Shown here one piece after another: positions 17,278-25,490 of a DNA stretch of 64,000 bases. A model generated the notes under the pieces. The model was not told the origin of the DNA. It made no database searches and saw only the letters and a list, made by a program, of their open reading frames with translations. The position numbers and the translations under genes were made by a program. The stretch comes from Sva-07 sp963715285 (GTDB taxonomy: Bacteria > Actinomycetota > Acidimicrobiia > Acidimicrobiales > Ilumatobacteraceae): positions 62,001 to 126,000 of the forward strand of contig CAVQRU010000001.1 of assembly GCA_963715285.1 (NCBI GenBank). The letters run 5' to 3'. The number at the start of each line of letters is the position of its first letter. Position 1 is the first letter of the stretch.

Positions 17278-18135
17278 ATGCCACTGAATCCCGAAGCCGT
17301 CGGATCGAGGAGCGATCCGGTCGAGGTCAGCTGGACCTCGAAGGACGCGCTCCTGTACGCGGTCGGCATCGGCGCCGGCGAGCACGAGTTGGCGTTCACC
17401 ACCGAGAACACCAGCGGTGTCGACCAGCTGGTGTTCCCGACGTTCCCGGTCGTGATCGGCTGGGGTCGAGGCTCGGCGATGCGCGACATCGGCACCTTCA
17501 ACCCGGCGTTGCTGGTCCACGGCCAGCAGGCCGTGACGCTCCACCGCCCGATCCCGGTCGACGGCACGGTGACGATCACCAGCGAGCTCGTCGGAATGTA
17601 CGACAAGGGCAAGGCGGCGGTCATCGTCACCGAGACCGAGGCCGTGATGGACGGTGAGCCCCTGTACACCAACACGTCATCGGCGTTCATTCGCGGTGAG
17701 GGAGGGTGGGGTGGCGACCGTGGCCCGTCCGGGCCGAAGAACGTGCCGCCCGACCGCGCGCCCGATCAGACCGTGACCTACCAGACGTCGCGTGACCAGG
17801 CGTTCGTGTACCGCCTGTCCGGTGACCGCAACCCGCTCCACACCGATCCGGCGTTCGCCGCGATCGGTGGCTTCGACCGCCCGATCCTGCACGGACTGTG
17901 CAGTTACGGCTTCACGGGGCGGGCGCTGTTGCATGCGATCTGCGACAGCGAGCCGGCTCGCTTCCACCACATCGAGGCCCGCTTCGCCGCGCCGGTGCTG
18001 CCCGGCGATTCACTCACGATTTCGATGTGGTCCGGCGGGTCCGGCGAGACGTTCTTCACGACCTCGGCAGTCGACCCGTCCGATCCGTCGACCGAGCGCG
18101 TCGTCATCGATCAAGGCCTCCTCCGCCACGCCTGA
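17278..18135 (+). CDS. MaoC-like enoyl-CoA hydratase, double hotdog
   Basis: A 285-residue double-hotdog (R)-specific enoyl-CoA hydratase. The N-terminal half is the degenerate substrate-binding hotdog. The C-terminal half holds the hydratase-2 motif LSGDRNPLHTDPAFA with the catalytic Asp and His, followed by GGFDRPILHGLCSYGF. It resembles the hydratase domain of multifunctional enzyme 2 and mycobacterial ChsH-type or Rv3538-like proteins. It follows the SDR partner by 33 bases. Its TGA begins an extended inverted repeat that ends at the proS stop. Confidence 0.92.
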   Translation: MPLNPEAVGSRSDPVEVSWTSKDALLYAVGIGAGEHELAFTTENTSGVDQLVFPTFPVVIGWGRGSAMRDIGTFNPALLVHGQQAVTLHRPIPVDGTVTITSELVGMYDKGKAAVIVTETEAVMDGEPLYTNTSSAFIRGEGGWGGDRGPSGPKNVPPDRAPDQTVTYQTSRDQAFVYRLSGDRNPLHTDPAFAAIGGFDRPILHGLCSYGFTGRALLHAICDSEPARFHHIEARFAAPVLPGDSLTISMWSGGSGETFFTTSAVDPSDPSTERVVIDQGLLRHA

Positions 18136-18222
18136 CCCCCGTCAACCCTCAAACCCCCGAAACTTGCCTCGATCTGCGCGCTGAGCGCGACGGATCGGGC
18201 ATTTTTCGGGGTTTGGGGGTCA
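18133..18222. repeat. 90-bp inverted repeat between convergent genes, containing 53-bp palindrome copy B
   Basis: TGACCCCC (18133-18140) and GGGGGTCA (18215-18222) form the outer arms, so both opposing stop codons are palindrome ends. Inside, AAACCCCCGAAA pairs with TTTCGGGGTTT. The inner 53-bp element (18157-18209) shares the 18-base string GATCTGCGCGCTGAGCGC with copy A and the right arm GGCATTTTTCGG with the copy at 60023. It is a likely bidirectional terminator. Confidence 0.8.
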
Positions 18223-19995
18223 GCGGCAGGTGGCGACGAGGTGCTCGACGGCATCGGCGAGGGCGATGTCCTCGCGGTCGCCGGACCGGCGGTCCTTGAC
18301 CTCGATCGTCGGATGGGCCTCGTCGGCGACGCCCCGACCGACGATCGCGATCGTCGGGATCCCGATCAGCTCGGCGTCCTTGAACTTCACCCCCGGTGAC
18401 GGGCCGTAACGATCGTCGAGGAGCACCCGGAGCCCCGCCGCCTCGAGTTCGGCAGCGAGTTGCTCGCCGGCCGGGATCTGGGGACCGTCGGCCTTTCCGG
18501 CGATCACGACGTGCACGTCGGCAGGTGAGATCTCGCGGGGCCACACCAGTCCGATGTCGTCGTGGTTCGCCTCGGCGATCGCTGCCAACGCCCTGGTGAC
18601 GCCCACGCCGTACGAACCCATCGTGGGCACGACCGGTTTGCCGTGCTCGTCCTGCACCGTGAGCCCGAGGGCCTCGGCGTACTTGCGTCCGAGCTGGAAG
18701 ATGTGTCCGATCTCGATGCCACGGGCGATCTCGACCGGCGACGCGCACATCGGGCAGACGTCGCCGTCGCGGATCTCGGCGGCCTCGATCGTGCCGTCGG
18801 GCGTGAAGTCGCGCCCGGCGACCAGGTCGATCACGTGGTTGCCGGTGTGATCGGCACCGGTGATCCAGGCGGTGCCGTCGACGACCCGCGGGTCGACGAG
18901 GTAACGGATTCCCGAGGCGTTGGTCGTGCCGAGCGCGCCCGGCCCGATGTAGCCCTTGACCAGCGACGGGTGAGCGGCGAAGTCCTCCTCGCCGAACGGT
19001 TCGGGCTCGGCCGGGGCGACGTGGGCCTCGAGGCGCTTCATGTCGACCTCGCGGTCGCCCGGCAGACCGATCGCCAGCGGCTCGACCGTGCCGTCGGGGT
19101 GGCGAAGCTTGACGACGACGTTCTTGAGCGTGTCGGCGGCCGTCCAGTCGCGGTCGGGGTGGCGCATCTCGGCGTCGGCGTTGACGAACTCGACGAGGGT
19201 GCCGATCGTCGGTGTGCCCGGGGTGTCGTGCACCACGGCGGGCCGCAGCCCCTCGAACGGGATCGCCGGGGGAGCGGGCGTGACCACCGCTTCGACGTTG
19301 GCGGCGTAGTCGCACGACGTGCAGCGGATGAACGTGTCCTCGCCGACGTCCATCGGGGCGAGGAACTCCTCGGATGCCGATCCGCCCATCGCGCCGGACA
19401 TCGCCGACACGATCACATACGGCAGGCCGAGACGATCGAACAAGGAGATGTAGGCCGCTCGGTGCGCGTCGTACGAGGCCTGGAGGCCCACCTCGTCGAG
19501 GTCGAAGCTGTAGGAGTCCTTCATCACGAACTCGCGGCCGCGCAGCAGGCCGGCGCGCGGGCGCGCCTCGTCGCGGTACTTGGTCTGGATCTGATAGAGC
19601 GACAGGGGCAGGTCCTTGTACGACCCGCAGATGTCCTTCACGAGCAGGGTGAACATCTCCTCGTGGGTGGGAGCGAGCAGGAAGTCGGCGCCCTTTCGAT
19701 CCTGCAGCCGGAACAGGTTGTCGCCGTACTCGGTCCACCGCCCGGTGGCCTCGTAGGGCTCGCGGGGCAGCAGCGCAGGGAAGTGCACCTCCTGGAAGCC
19801 GGCTGCGTCCATCTCCTCGCGCACGATCCGCTCGACGTTGCGATACACGATCCAGCCGAGCGGCAACCAGGAGAAGCCGCCCGGCGCAGCCCGCCGGATG
19901 TAGCCCGCCCGCACCAGCAGGCGGTGGCTCGCGACCTCGGCGTCAGCCGGGTCGTCGCGGAGGGTCCGAAGGAACAGGGTCGACATCCGAAGCAC
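18220..19995 (-). CDS. proS: Prolyl-tRNA synthetase (bacterial type)
   Basis: A 591-residue class II aminoacyl-tRNA synthetase that charges tRNA-Pro. Motif 2 appears in YRDEARPRAGLLRGREFVMKD (in part RAGLLRGREF) and motif 3 in GSYGVGVTRALAA. The YbaK-like editing insertion lies between residues ~220 and 400, which marks the bacterial form. The C-terminal anticodon-binding domain is complete. GTG 19995 is chosen because TAGGTT (minus strand) lies 6 bases upstream; an ATG three codons later is the alternative. proS beside the rimP-nusA-infB block is a common actinobacterial arrangement. Confidence 0.96.
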   Translation of the reverse strand: MLRMSTLFLRTLRDDPADAEVASHRLLVRAGYIRRAAPGGFSWLPLGWIVYRNVERIVREEMDAAGFQEVHFPALLPREPYEATGRWTEYGDNLFRLQDRKGADFLLAPTHEEMFTLLVKDICGSYKDLPLSLYQIQTKYRDEARPRAGLLRGREFVMKDSYSFDLDEVGLQASYDAHRAAYISLFDRLGLPYVIVSAMSGAMGGSASEEFLAPMDVGEDTFIRCTSCDYAANVEAVVTPAPPAIPFEGLRPAVVHDTPGTPTIGTLVEFVNADAEMRHPDRDWTAADTLKNVVVKLRHPDGTVEPLAIGLPGDREVDMKRLEAHVAPAEPEPFGEEDFAAHPSLVKGYIGPGALGTTNASGIRYLVDPRVVDGTAWITGADHTGNHVIDLVAGRDFTPDGTIEAAEIRDGDVCPMCASPVEIARGIEIGHIFQLGRKYAEALGLTVQDEHGKPVVPTMGSYGVGVTRALAAIAEANHDDIGLVWPREISPADVHVVIAGKADGPQIPAGEQLAAELEAAGLRVLLDDRYGPSPGVKFKDAELIGIPTIAIVGRGVADEAHPTIEVKDRRSGDREDIALADAVEHLVATCR

Positions 19996-20001
19996 CAGCG
20001 C

Positions 20002-20007
20002 AACCTA
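20002..20007 (-). promoter_or_regulatory. Candidate leaderless -10 box of proS
   Basis: On the minus strand TAGGTT ends 6 bases before GTG 19995. This favours the GTG over the ATG at 19986 as the true start. Confidence 0.45.
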
Positions 20008-20053
20008 TCCGTGCGGAGCGCCGGCCGGGCCCTGTCCAAGGATCGACGGGCGC

Positions 20054-20062
20054 TGCTATGAT
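20054..20062 (+). promoter_or_regulatory. Extended -10 promoter of the rimP-nusA-infB operon
   Basis: TGCTATGAT matches an extended -10 element (TGnTATnAT). No strong -35 is visible, as expected for extended -10 promoters. Transcription would begin about 20069 and give a ~70-base leader that contains a strong hairpin. Confidence 0.55.
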
Positions 20063-20090
20063 GGTTCATCCATTTGGTTTGGTACCGAAA

Positions 20091-20113
20091 GGCGTGGGGC
20101 TGAGCCCCACGCC
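20091..20113 (+). terminator. Attenuator-like hairpin in the rimP-nusA-infB leader
   Basis: GGCGTGGGGC (20091-20100) and GCCCCACGCC (20104-20113) form a perfect 10-bp stem with a 3-base TGA loop, followed by TTGTTTGTT. This looks like an intrinsic terminator placed about 20 bases after the predicted start, before the Shine-Dalgarno sequence AAAGGAGG (20124-20131). It could attenuate the operon that makes NusA itself. Its GGGG...CCCC centre also resembles the window's dispersed palindromes. Confidence 0.6.
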
Positions 20114-20139
20114 TTGTTTGTTGAAAGGAGGCAGTTCCG

Positions 20140-20799
20140 ATGAGCGCAGCATCAGAGATCGATCGCATGCACACCATCGTCGGACCGATCGCCTCCGACC
20201 TCTCGCTCGACGTCTACGACATCGAGCGGCGCGGCGCCACGATCCGGGTCACGCTCGACACGCTGCCCGGCTCCGAGGGTGGCATCACCCTCGACTCGAT
20301 CTCGCTCGCCACCCGTCTGATCTCGCGGGAACTCGATCACGAGGACCCGATTGCCGGTCACTACACCCTCGAGGTCACCAGCCCCGGTCTCGAACGCCCG
20401 TTGCGCACGCCGGCGCACTTCCAGCGAGAGATCGGCAAGACCATCACCGCCCGCCTGCGCGACCCGCAAGCCGACCCCCGCCGTCTGCAGGGCGTGCTGG
20501 TCGCCGCCGACGATCGCACGGCCACGCTCCTGTGCGACGACGGCGAGGAACGAACGGTGGTCATCGCCGAGATCGACAAGGCCCGCACCGTGTTCGAGTG
20601 GGGGCCGGCTCCCAAACCGGGCAAGGGCCCGAGCAAGAAGTCGGGCGCCAAGAAGTCGGGCGCCGAGAAGTCGGGCGCCGAGAAGTCGGGCGCCGAGAAC
20701 TCGGGCACCGGGAACTCGGGCACCGAGACGCCCGGCACGAAGCAGTCTGCACCGAAGACCAAGAATCCGACATCGACGAAGGAGAAGCAACCGTCATGA
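20140..20799 (+). CDS. rimP: Ribosome maturation factor RimP, with repetitive C-terminal tail
   Basis: A 219-residue RimP, needed for 30S subunit maturation. The N-terminal domain (DVYDIERRGATIRVTLD) and the signature YTLEVTSPGLERPLRTPAHFQR are clear, followed by the Sm-like C-terminal domain to about residue 163. Residues ~166-200 are a low-complexity tail of KSGAE-like pentapeptides encoded by seven 15-bp repeats, absent from most RimP proteins (~150-180 residues). ATG 20140 has a strong AAAGGAGG at the right distance. The stop overlaps the nusA start (ATGA). Confidence 0.95.
   Translation: MSAASEIDRMHTIVGPIASDLSLDVYDIERRGATIRVTLDTLPGSEGGITLDSISLATRLISRELDHEDPIAGHYTLEVTSPGLERPLRTPAHFQREIGKTITARLRDPQADPRRLQGVLVAADDRTATLLCDDGEERTVVIAEIDKARTVFEWGPAPKPGKGPSKKSGAKKSGAEKSGAEKSGAENSGTGNSGTETPGTKQSAPKTKNPTSTKEKQPS
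20635..20739 (+). repeat. Seven 15-bp tandem repeats in the rimP tail
   Basis: The unit GAGAAGTCGGGCGCC repeats seven times in frame, with the first copies almost identical and the last three diverging (GAGAACTCGGGCACC). It encodes (K/E/N)SG(A/T)(E/K) pentapeptides. Copy number could vary by replication slippage without breaking the frame. Confidence 0.9.
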
Positions 20800-22154
20800 G
20801 CAACCTCGACATGAGCGAGGCCATCGGCATGCTGGCCCAGGAGAAGGGCATCTCCGAGGACACGCTGCTGCACGTTCTCGTCGACGCTCTGGCGTCGGCC
20901 TACAAGCGTCGTCCCGACGCCGCCGACGAAGTGGTCGTCGAGGTCAACCCCGAGACGATGGAGTTCTCGTTCATCGCGTACGACGTCGACGAGGACGGCA
21001 ACTGGGTCAACGAGCGCGACGACACCCCGAAGAAGGAAGAGCTCGGCCGCATCGCCGCGCAGACCTTCCGCCAGGTGATGAGTCAGCGCATCCGCGAGGT
21101 CGAGTCCGAGCGCAAGTTCGAGGAATACGCGAACCGCGAGGGCGACATCGTCACCGGCATCATCCAGCGCACCGACGCCCGCTACACGCTGCTCGACCTC
21201 GGTCGGGTCGAGGCGCTGTTGCCGCAGGCCGAGCAGGTCCCGTTCGAGCGGCCCGCTCAGGGCGACCGCCAGAAGGCGTACATCGTCGAGGTCCGCCGCA
21301 CACCGAAGGGTCCGCAGATCGTCGTGTCGCGAACGCATCCCGGTCTGATCAAGCGCCTCTTCGAGCTCGAGGTTCCCGAGATCGCCGACGGCATCGTCGA
21401 GATCAAGGCGTGCGCCCGTGAACCGGGTCACCGCACGAAGATCGCCGTCTGGTCGAACGACCACAACGTCGATCCGGTCGGCGCCTGCGTCGGCGCCCGT
21501 GGTGGGCGCGTCCGCATGGTCGTCAACGAGATGCGCGGCGAGAAGATCGACATCGTCCCGTTCAGCGAGGACCTGGCCGATTTCGTCGCCAAGGCGTTGT
21601 CGCCCGCCAAGGTCACGCAGGTCAACATCTCCGACGACGGCACCGCCGCCGACGTCATCGTGCCCGACCATCAGCTCAGCCTGGCGATCGGCCGTGAGGG
21701 CCAGAATGCTCGTCTCGCCGCACGTCTCACCGGTGTGCGGGTCGACATCCGATCCGAGACGCAACTCGCCGAGGGCATCCCCGCGGGTGGCCGCGACCTC
21801 GACGTCGAGTACGCCGACGGAGAATGGCGCGCCAACGCCGAAACGGGCGAAATGGAGTGGCACGCGGCCGACGGCAGCGTCATCAGCGAGTCCGACTGGC
21901 AAGCGGCCGCCGCCGTCGCGCCCGCCGACAGCGAGACCGCCGACGCCGCTGATGTCGACGCCGTGACCGCTGACGTCGAGACCGCCGACGTCGCGATCGC
22001 TGACGTCGAGATCGCTGACGTCGAGACTGTCGACGTCGAGACCGCTGACGTCGAGATCGCCGCCGCAGACACGCCCGCCGAGGGAACCGTCGGCGACGAG
22101 CCCGTCATGGAGACGGACGACGAGCCCGCCAGCCAGAAGGGCGACGACGACTGA
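20796..22154 (+). CDS. nusA: Transcription termination/antitermination factor NusA
   Basis: A 452-residue NusA, which binds RNA polymerase and nascent RNA. The N-terminal RNAP-binding domain (residues 1-125) is followed by the S1 domain (GDIVTGIIQRTDARYTLLDLG near 130-150, quoted in part as GDIVTGIIQR) and two KH domains with VGARGGRVRMVVNEM and AIGREGQNARLAARLTG. An Asp/Glu-rich C-terminal extension (~residues 350-452) contains six DVETA-type pentapeptide repeats. ATG 20796 overlaps the rimP stop by 4 bases, and ylxR follows with a 4-base overlap. Confidence 0.97.
   Translation: MSNLDMSEAIGMLAQEKGISEDTLLHVLVDALASAYKRRPDAADEVVVEVNPETMEFSFIAYDVDEDGNWVNERDDTPKKEELGRIAAQTFRQVMSQRIREVESERKFEEYANREGDIVTGIIQRTDARYTLLDLGRVEALLPQAEQVPFERPAQGDRQKAYIVEVRRTPKGPQIVVSRTHPGLIKRLFELEVPEIADGIVEIKACAREPGHRTKIAVWSNDHNVDPVGACVGARGGRVRMVVNEMRGEKIDIVPFSEDLADFVAKALSPAKVTQVNISDDGTAADVIVPDHQLSLAIGREGQNARLAARLTGVRVDIRSETQLAEGIPAGGRDLDVEYADGEWRANAETGEMEWHAADGSVISESDWQAAAAVAPADSETADAADVDAVTADVETADVAIADVEIADVETVDVETADVEIAAADTPAEGTVGDEPVMETDDEPASQKGDDD
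21969..22058 (+). repeat. Six 15-bp tandem repeats in the nusA acidic tail
   Basis: The unit GCTGACGTCGAGACC repeats six times in frame and encodes A-D-V-E-(T/I). Like the rimP repeats just upstream, the period is 15 bp. Confidence 0.85.
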
Positions 22155-22468
22155 GTGTTGCCGATCCCCTCGAACCCGTTCGCAGCTGCATCGGCTGTCG
22201 TCGGCGACGTCCGCAGTCGGCGCTCGTGCGTGTCACGAAGTCGTCGAGGGGCATCGTCGTCGGCGGCGCCAGCGACGGTCGAGGCGCCTGGCTCTGTCGA
22301 CGAGCTGGTGCGATGGACCGCGTCGACCCCGCGTGTCTCGACGCGGCGGTCTCGCGACGGGCGTTCGCCCGGGCGTGGCGCACGGTCGTCAGCGCCGCTG
22401 ACGAGCAGGAGATCAGAGAGCGGACCGTCGGCGACGGCGACCGCGAGAACGAATCGGATGCGCAGTGA
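22151..22468 (+). CDS. ylxR: YlxR (DUF448) RNA-binding protein, non-canonical start
   Basis: A ~105-residue YlxR-family protein, usually encoded between nusA and infB. The signature RSCIGCRRRRPQSALVRV is followed by GGASDGRGAWLCRR, matching DUF448 proteins that bind RNA or RnpA. The conserved Cys motif lies upstream of the first in-frame GTG (22226), so translation must begin earlier. No ATG, GTG or TTG is available there. CTG 22151 overlaps the nusA TGA as CTGA, copying the ATGA overlap used at rimP/nusA, and is the best start. Confidence 0.75.
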   Translation: MSVADPLEPVRSCIGCRRRRPQSALVRVTKSSRGIVVGGASDGRGAWLCRRAGAMDRVDPACLDAAVSRRAFARAWRTVVSAADEQEIRERTVGDGDRENESDAQ

Positions 22469-22517
22469 TTCCTGCATCCGCGAGGCAATGACGACTGTGA
22501 AAGGTTGAATCGACAAC

Positions 22518-25457
22518 GTGGCAGCTAAGAAGATCAGGATCCACGAGCTCGCGAAGGAGCTCGGGATGACGAACGCAGAGGTCCTCGACCTGTGTGGAGT
22601 ACTCGGCGTTGCCGCGAAGGGTCCGTCATCCTCACTCGCCGAGGCATACGCCGACATGGTGACCCGTCGCGCCGAGCGCGATGGGCTCACCCGTGGCGAG
22701 CAGCCCGAAGAAGCCAAGCCGGCCAAGAAGGCGGCCGCCAAGAAGGCAGCAGCGAAGAAGACCCCCGCGAAGAAGTCTGCTGCCAAGAAGCAGCCGGAGA
22801 CGGCCGCCTCCGATACGGGCGAAGCGCCGACCGCAGCGGCGGCCGACGCACCGGCCGCCGCCGACGAGACTTCCGCCCCGCCGGCAGCCGCCCAGTCGGT
22901 GGCACCTGACGCCCCCACCGTCGACGAAGCTCCGACTCCCGTCGCGACGCCCGACGTCGAGGTGGCCGAGGCGCCGCCCGTCGCCGACGTGGCCCCCGAG
23001 GCCGAGGCCGTACCGGTCGCGTCCGCGCCGGACGTCGAGGCGGCTCCGGAGGTCGAGGCCGCACCGGTCGTCGACGAGCCCGCCGAGGCGCCCGCCGCAG
23101 CGCCGGCAGCCGACGAAGCGTCGCCCGCCGTGGCCGACGACACCCCTTCGGCCCCCGCCGACGCCGAAACCGAGCAACCGGCGGCACACGCCGACTCGAG
23201 CGCCCGCGTGATCTCGAGCGCCCGACCGACTGCCGGTGGTCGCCCGCCGGAGCAGCCGGCCGCCCCTCCCGAGGCGCGTGCGCGCGCCGAGGAGCGCCCT
23301 GACGCCGCAGCGGCGCGCCCGCTGTCGCCGACCGGCAAGCCGATTCCGCCGCCCCCGGGGCGTCCGCTGTCGCCCAGCGGCAAGCCGATTCCACCGCCCC
23401 CTGGCTCTGCACGCCCGGCGAGCCGTCCCGGCGGTGCCCGTTCGACCGGGCCGCGTCCGGGTGGCTACACGCCGCGTCCGGCCGGCGGTCCCGGTGGCGG
23501 TGGCCCGGGTCGCCCCGGCGGTCCCGGTGGTGGAGCTCCCGGCCGCCCCGGCGGCGGTGGCGGCAATCGTCCCAGTGGGCAGCGGCGTCCGCCGCGTCGT
23601 ACCGGCCGGCGGCGTCGTCGTCGCGACCAGGACGACCTCCAGCCCCAGTTCACGACCTACACGTCCTCCGACGCGCCCGTTCCCGAGGGTGTCGTCATCA
23701 TCGAGCGCGGCGTGTCGGCGCAGGAGTTCGCTCCCAAGCTGAACCGCACCGCTGCCGACGTCGTCCGCTTCCTGCTCAACAACGGCGAGATGGTCACGGC
23801 GACCATGACGCTCGCCGACGAGCAGATGGAGCTGTTCGCCCTCGAGGTCGGCGCGGAGATCCTCCTGGTCGAACCAGGCCAGCAGGAGGAGGTCGAGCTG
23901 CAGAAGTTGTTCGACGACTCCGACGACGACGAGATGCAGGAACCGCGCCCGCCGGTGATCACCGTGATGGGCCACGTCGACCACGGCAAGACGACGCTGC
24001 TCGACCACATCCGCGGCGCCAACGTCGTCGAGGGCGAGGCCGGCGGCATCACCCAGCACATCGGTGCCTACCAGGTGCAGAACGAGCACGGTTCGGTCAC
24101 GTTCCTCGACACCCCCGGCCACGCCGCGTTCACGCAGATGCGTGCTCGCGGTGCCGATGCGACCGACATCGTCGTCCTGATGGTCGCCGCCGACGACGGC
24201 ATCATGCCCCAGACCATCGAGGCCATCAACCACGCCCGCGCCGCGGACGTGCCGATCGTGGTCGCCGTCAACAAGATCGACAAGGAGAACGCCGACCCCC
24301 AACGGGTACTCACGCAGCTCGCCGAGTACGAACTCGTGCCCGAGTCGTGGGGTGGCGACACGATCGTCGTCGAGATGTCTGCGCTCCAGGGCGTCGGCGT
24401 CGACGAGCTGATCGAGCAGTTGCAGGTCGTCGCCGAGCTCGAGGAGCTCACGGCGAACCCGACCGGGCGCGCCAAGGGCATCGTGATCGAGGCCCAGCTC
24501 GACAAGGGCCGTGGCCCCGTCGCCACGGTGCTCGTCGACAAGGGCGAGCTCAAGGTCGGCGACCCGATCGTGGCCGGCGCCGCGTGGGGCAAGGTCCGGG
24601 CGATGATCAACGACAAGGGCGAGCAGGTCAAGACCGCCGGCCCGTCGACGCCGGTGCAGGTGCTCGGGCTGTCGCTCGTTCCCGAGGCGGGTGACGAGTT
24701 CCGTGCCGCGCCCGACGACAAGATCGCCCGTACGGTGGCCGAATCGCGCGAGCTGCGCCTGAAGGCGAAGCACCTGCGTGAGGACGCGCGGGTCAAGACC
24801 GGAACGAAGCTCGAGGACATCTTCGCCCAGATCCAGTCGGGTGAGAAGGCGTCGGTCAACCTCATCCTCAAGGCCGACGTGCAGGGTTCGCTCGAGGCCG
24901 TCACCGAGTCGCTGCGGCGGCTCGAACGCGACGAGGTCGATGTCAGCTTCGTGCACCGCGCCGTCGGCGGGATCACCGAGAACGACATCACGCTGGCGAA
25001 CGCGACCAACGCGACGATCATCGGCTTCAACGTCCGTCCCGACGGCAAGGCCCGCAAGCTGGCCGAGCAGGAAGAAGTGGAGATCCGTACCTACGAGATC
25101 ATCTACAAGCTCCTCGAGGACATCGAGCAGGCCGTGATCGGCATGCTCGAGCCCGAGTTCGAGGAGCAGGTCACCGGCGAAGCCGAGGTCCGCGAGATCT
25201 TCCGGGTGCCCAAGCTCGGTGCGATTGCGGGCTGTTACGTGCGCTCGGGTGTCATCACCCGCGGCTCGAAGGTGCGTTTCCTTCGTGACGGCACGATCAT
25301 CTGGAAGGGCGACATCGCGTCGCTCAAGCGGTTCAAGGACGATGCGCGCGAGGTCCGTGAGGGCTTCGAGTGCGGTATCGGCCTGTCCGACTTCCAGGAC
25401 CTCAAGCCCGGCGACCTCATCGAGACCTACGAGGACGTCGAGATCGCTCGAACCTGA
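22518..25457 (+). CDS. infB: Translation initiation factor IF-2
   Basis: A 979-residue initiation factor that delivers initiator tRNA to the 30S subunit. The IF2_N subdomain (IRIHELAKELGMTNAEVLDLC) is at the start, seen in part as ELAKELGMTNAEVL. A ~330-residue Ala/Pro/Val-rich and Gly/Arg-rich linker follows. The G domain begins near residue 485 with GHVDHGKTTLLDHI, then DTPGHAAFTQMRARG and NKIDKEN, and ends with the C-terminal IF-2 domains. The linker contains a 45-bp exact-register duplication (23316-23405, RPLSPTGKPIPPPPG twice). GTG 22518 is the start. Confidence 0.97.
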   Translation: MAAKKIRIHELAKELGMTNAEVLDLCGVLGVAAKGPSSSLAEAYADMVTRRAERDGLTRGEQPEEAKPAKKAAAKKAAAKKTPAKKSAAKKQPETAASDTGEAPTAAAADAPAAADETSAPPAAAQSVAPDAPTVDEAPTPVATPDVEVAEAPPVADVAPEAEAVPVASAPDVEAAPEVEAAPVVDEPAEAPAAAPAADEASPAVADDTPSAPADAETEQPAAHADSSARVISSARPTAGGRPPEQPAAPPEARARAEERPDAAAARPLSPTGKPIPPPPGRPLSPSGKPIPPPPGSARPASRPGGARSTGPRPGGYTPRPAGGPGGGGPGRPGGPGGGAPGRPGGGGGNRPSGQRRPPRRTGRRRRRRDQDDLQPQFTTYTSSDAPVPEGVVIIERGVSAQEFAPKLNRTAADVVRFLLNNGEMVTATMTLADEQMELFALEVGAEILLVEPGQQEEVELQKLFDDSDDDEMQEPRPPVITVMGHVDHGKTTLLDHIRGANVVEGEAGGITQHIGAYQVQNEHGSVTFLDTPGHAAFTQMRARGADATDIVVLMVAADDGIMPQTIEAINHARAADVPIVVAVNKIDKENADPQRVLTQLAEYELVPESWGGDTIVVEMSALQGVGVDELIEQLQVVAELEELTANPTGRAKGIVIEAQLDKGRGPVATVLVDKGELKVGDPIVAGAAWGKVRAMINDKGEQVKTAGPSTPVQVLGLSLVPEAGDEFRAAPDDKIARTVAESRELRLKAKHLREDARVKTGTKLEDIFAQIQSGEKASVNLILKADVQGSLEAVTESLRRLERDEVDVSFVHRAVGGITENDITLANATNATIIGFNVRPDGKARKLAEQEEVEIRTYEIIYKLLEDIEQAVIGMLEPEFEEQVTGEAEVREIFRVPKLGAIAGCYVRSGVITRGSKVRFLRDGTIIWKGDIASLKRFKDDAREVREGFECGIGLSDFQDLKPGDLIETYEDVEIART
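23316..23405 (+). repeat. Two 45-bp tandem repeats in the infB linker
   Basis: Two adjacent in-frame copies encode RPLSPTGKPIPPPPG and RPLSPSGKPIPPPPG, differing at a few bases. They sit in the disordered linker of IF-2. Confidence 0.85.
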
Positions 25458-25490
25458 CGGCACGAGGTGAGTGGTCGATAGGTTGGCCGG

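Noticed and set aside
22632..25463. Very long open frame antisense to infB (and similar antisense frames opposite typA, pnp, proS)
   Set aside because: These frames arise from the codon-position GC bias of high-GC genes. Their translations have no recognisable domain and the sense genes are certain.
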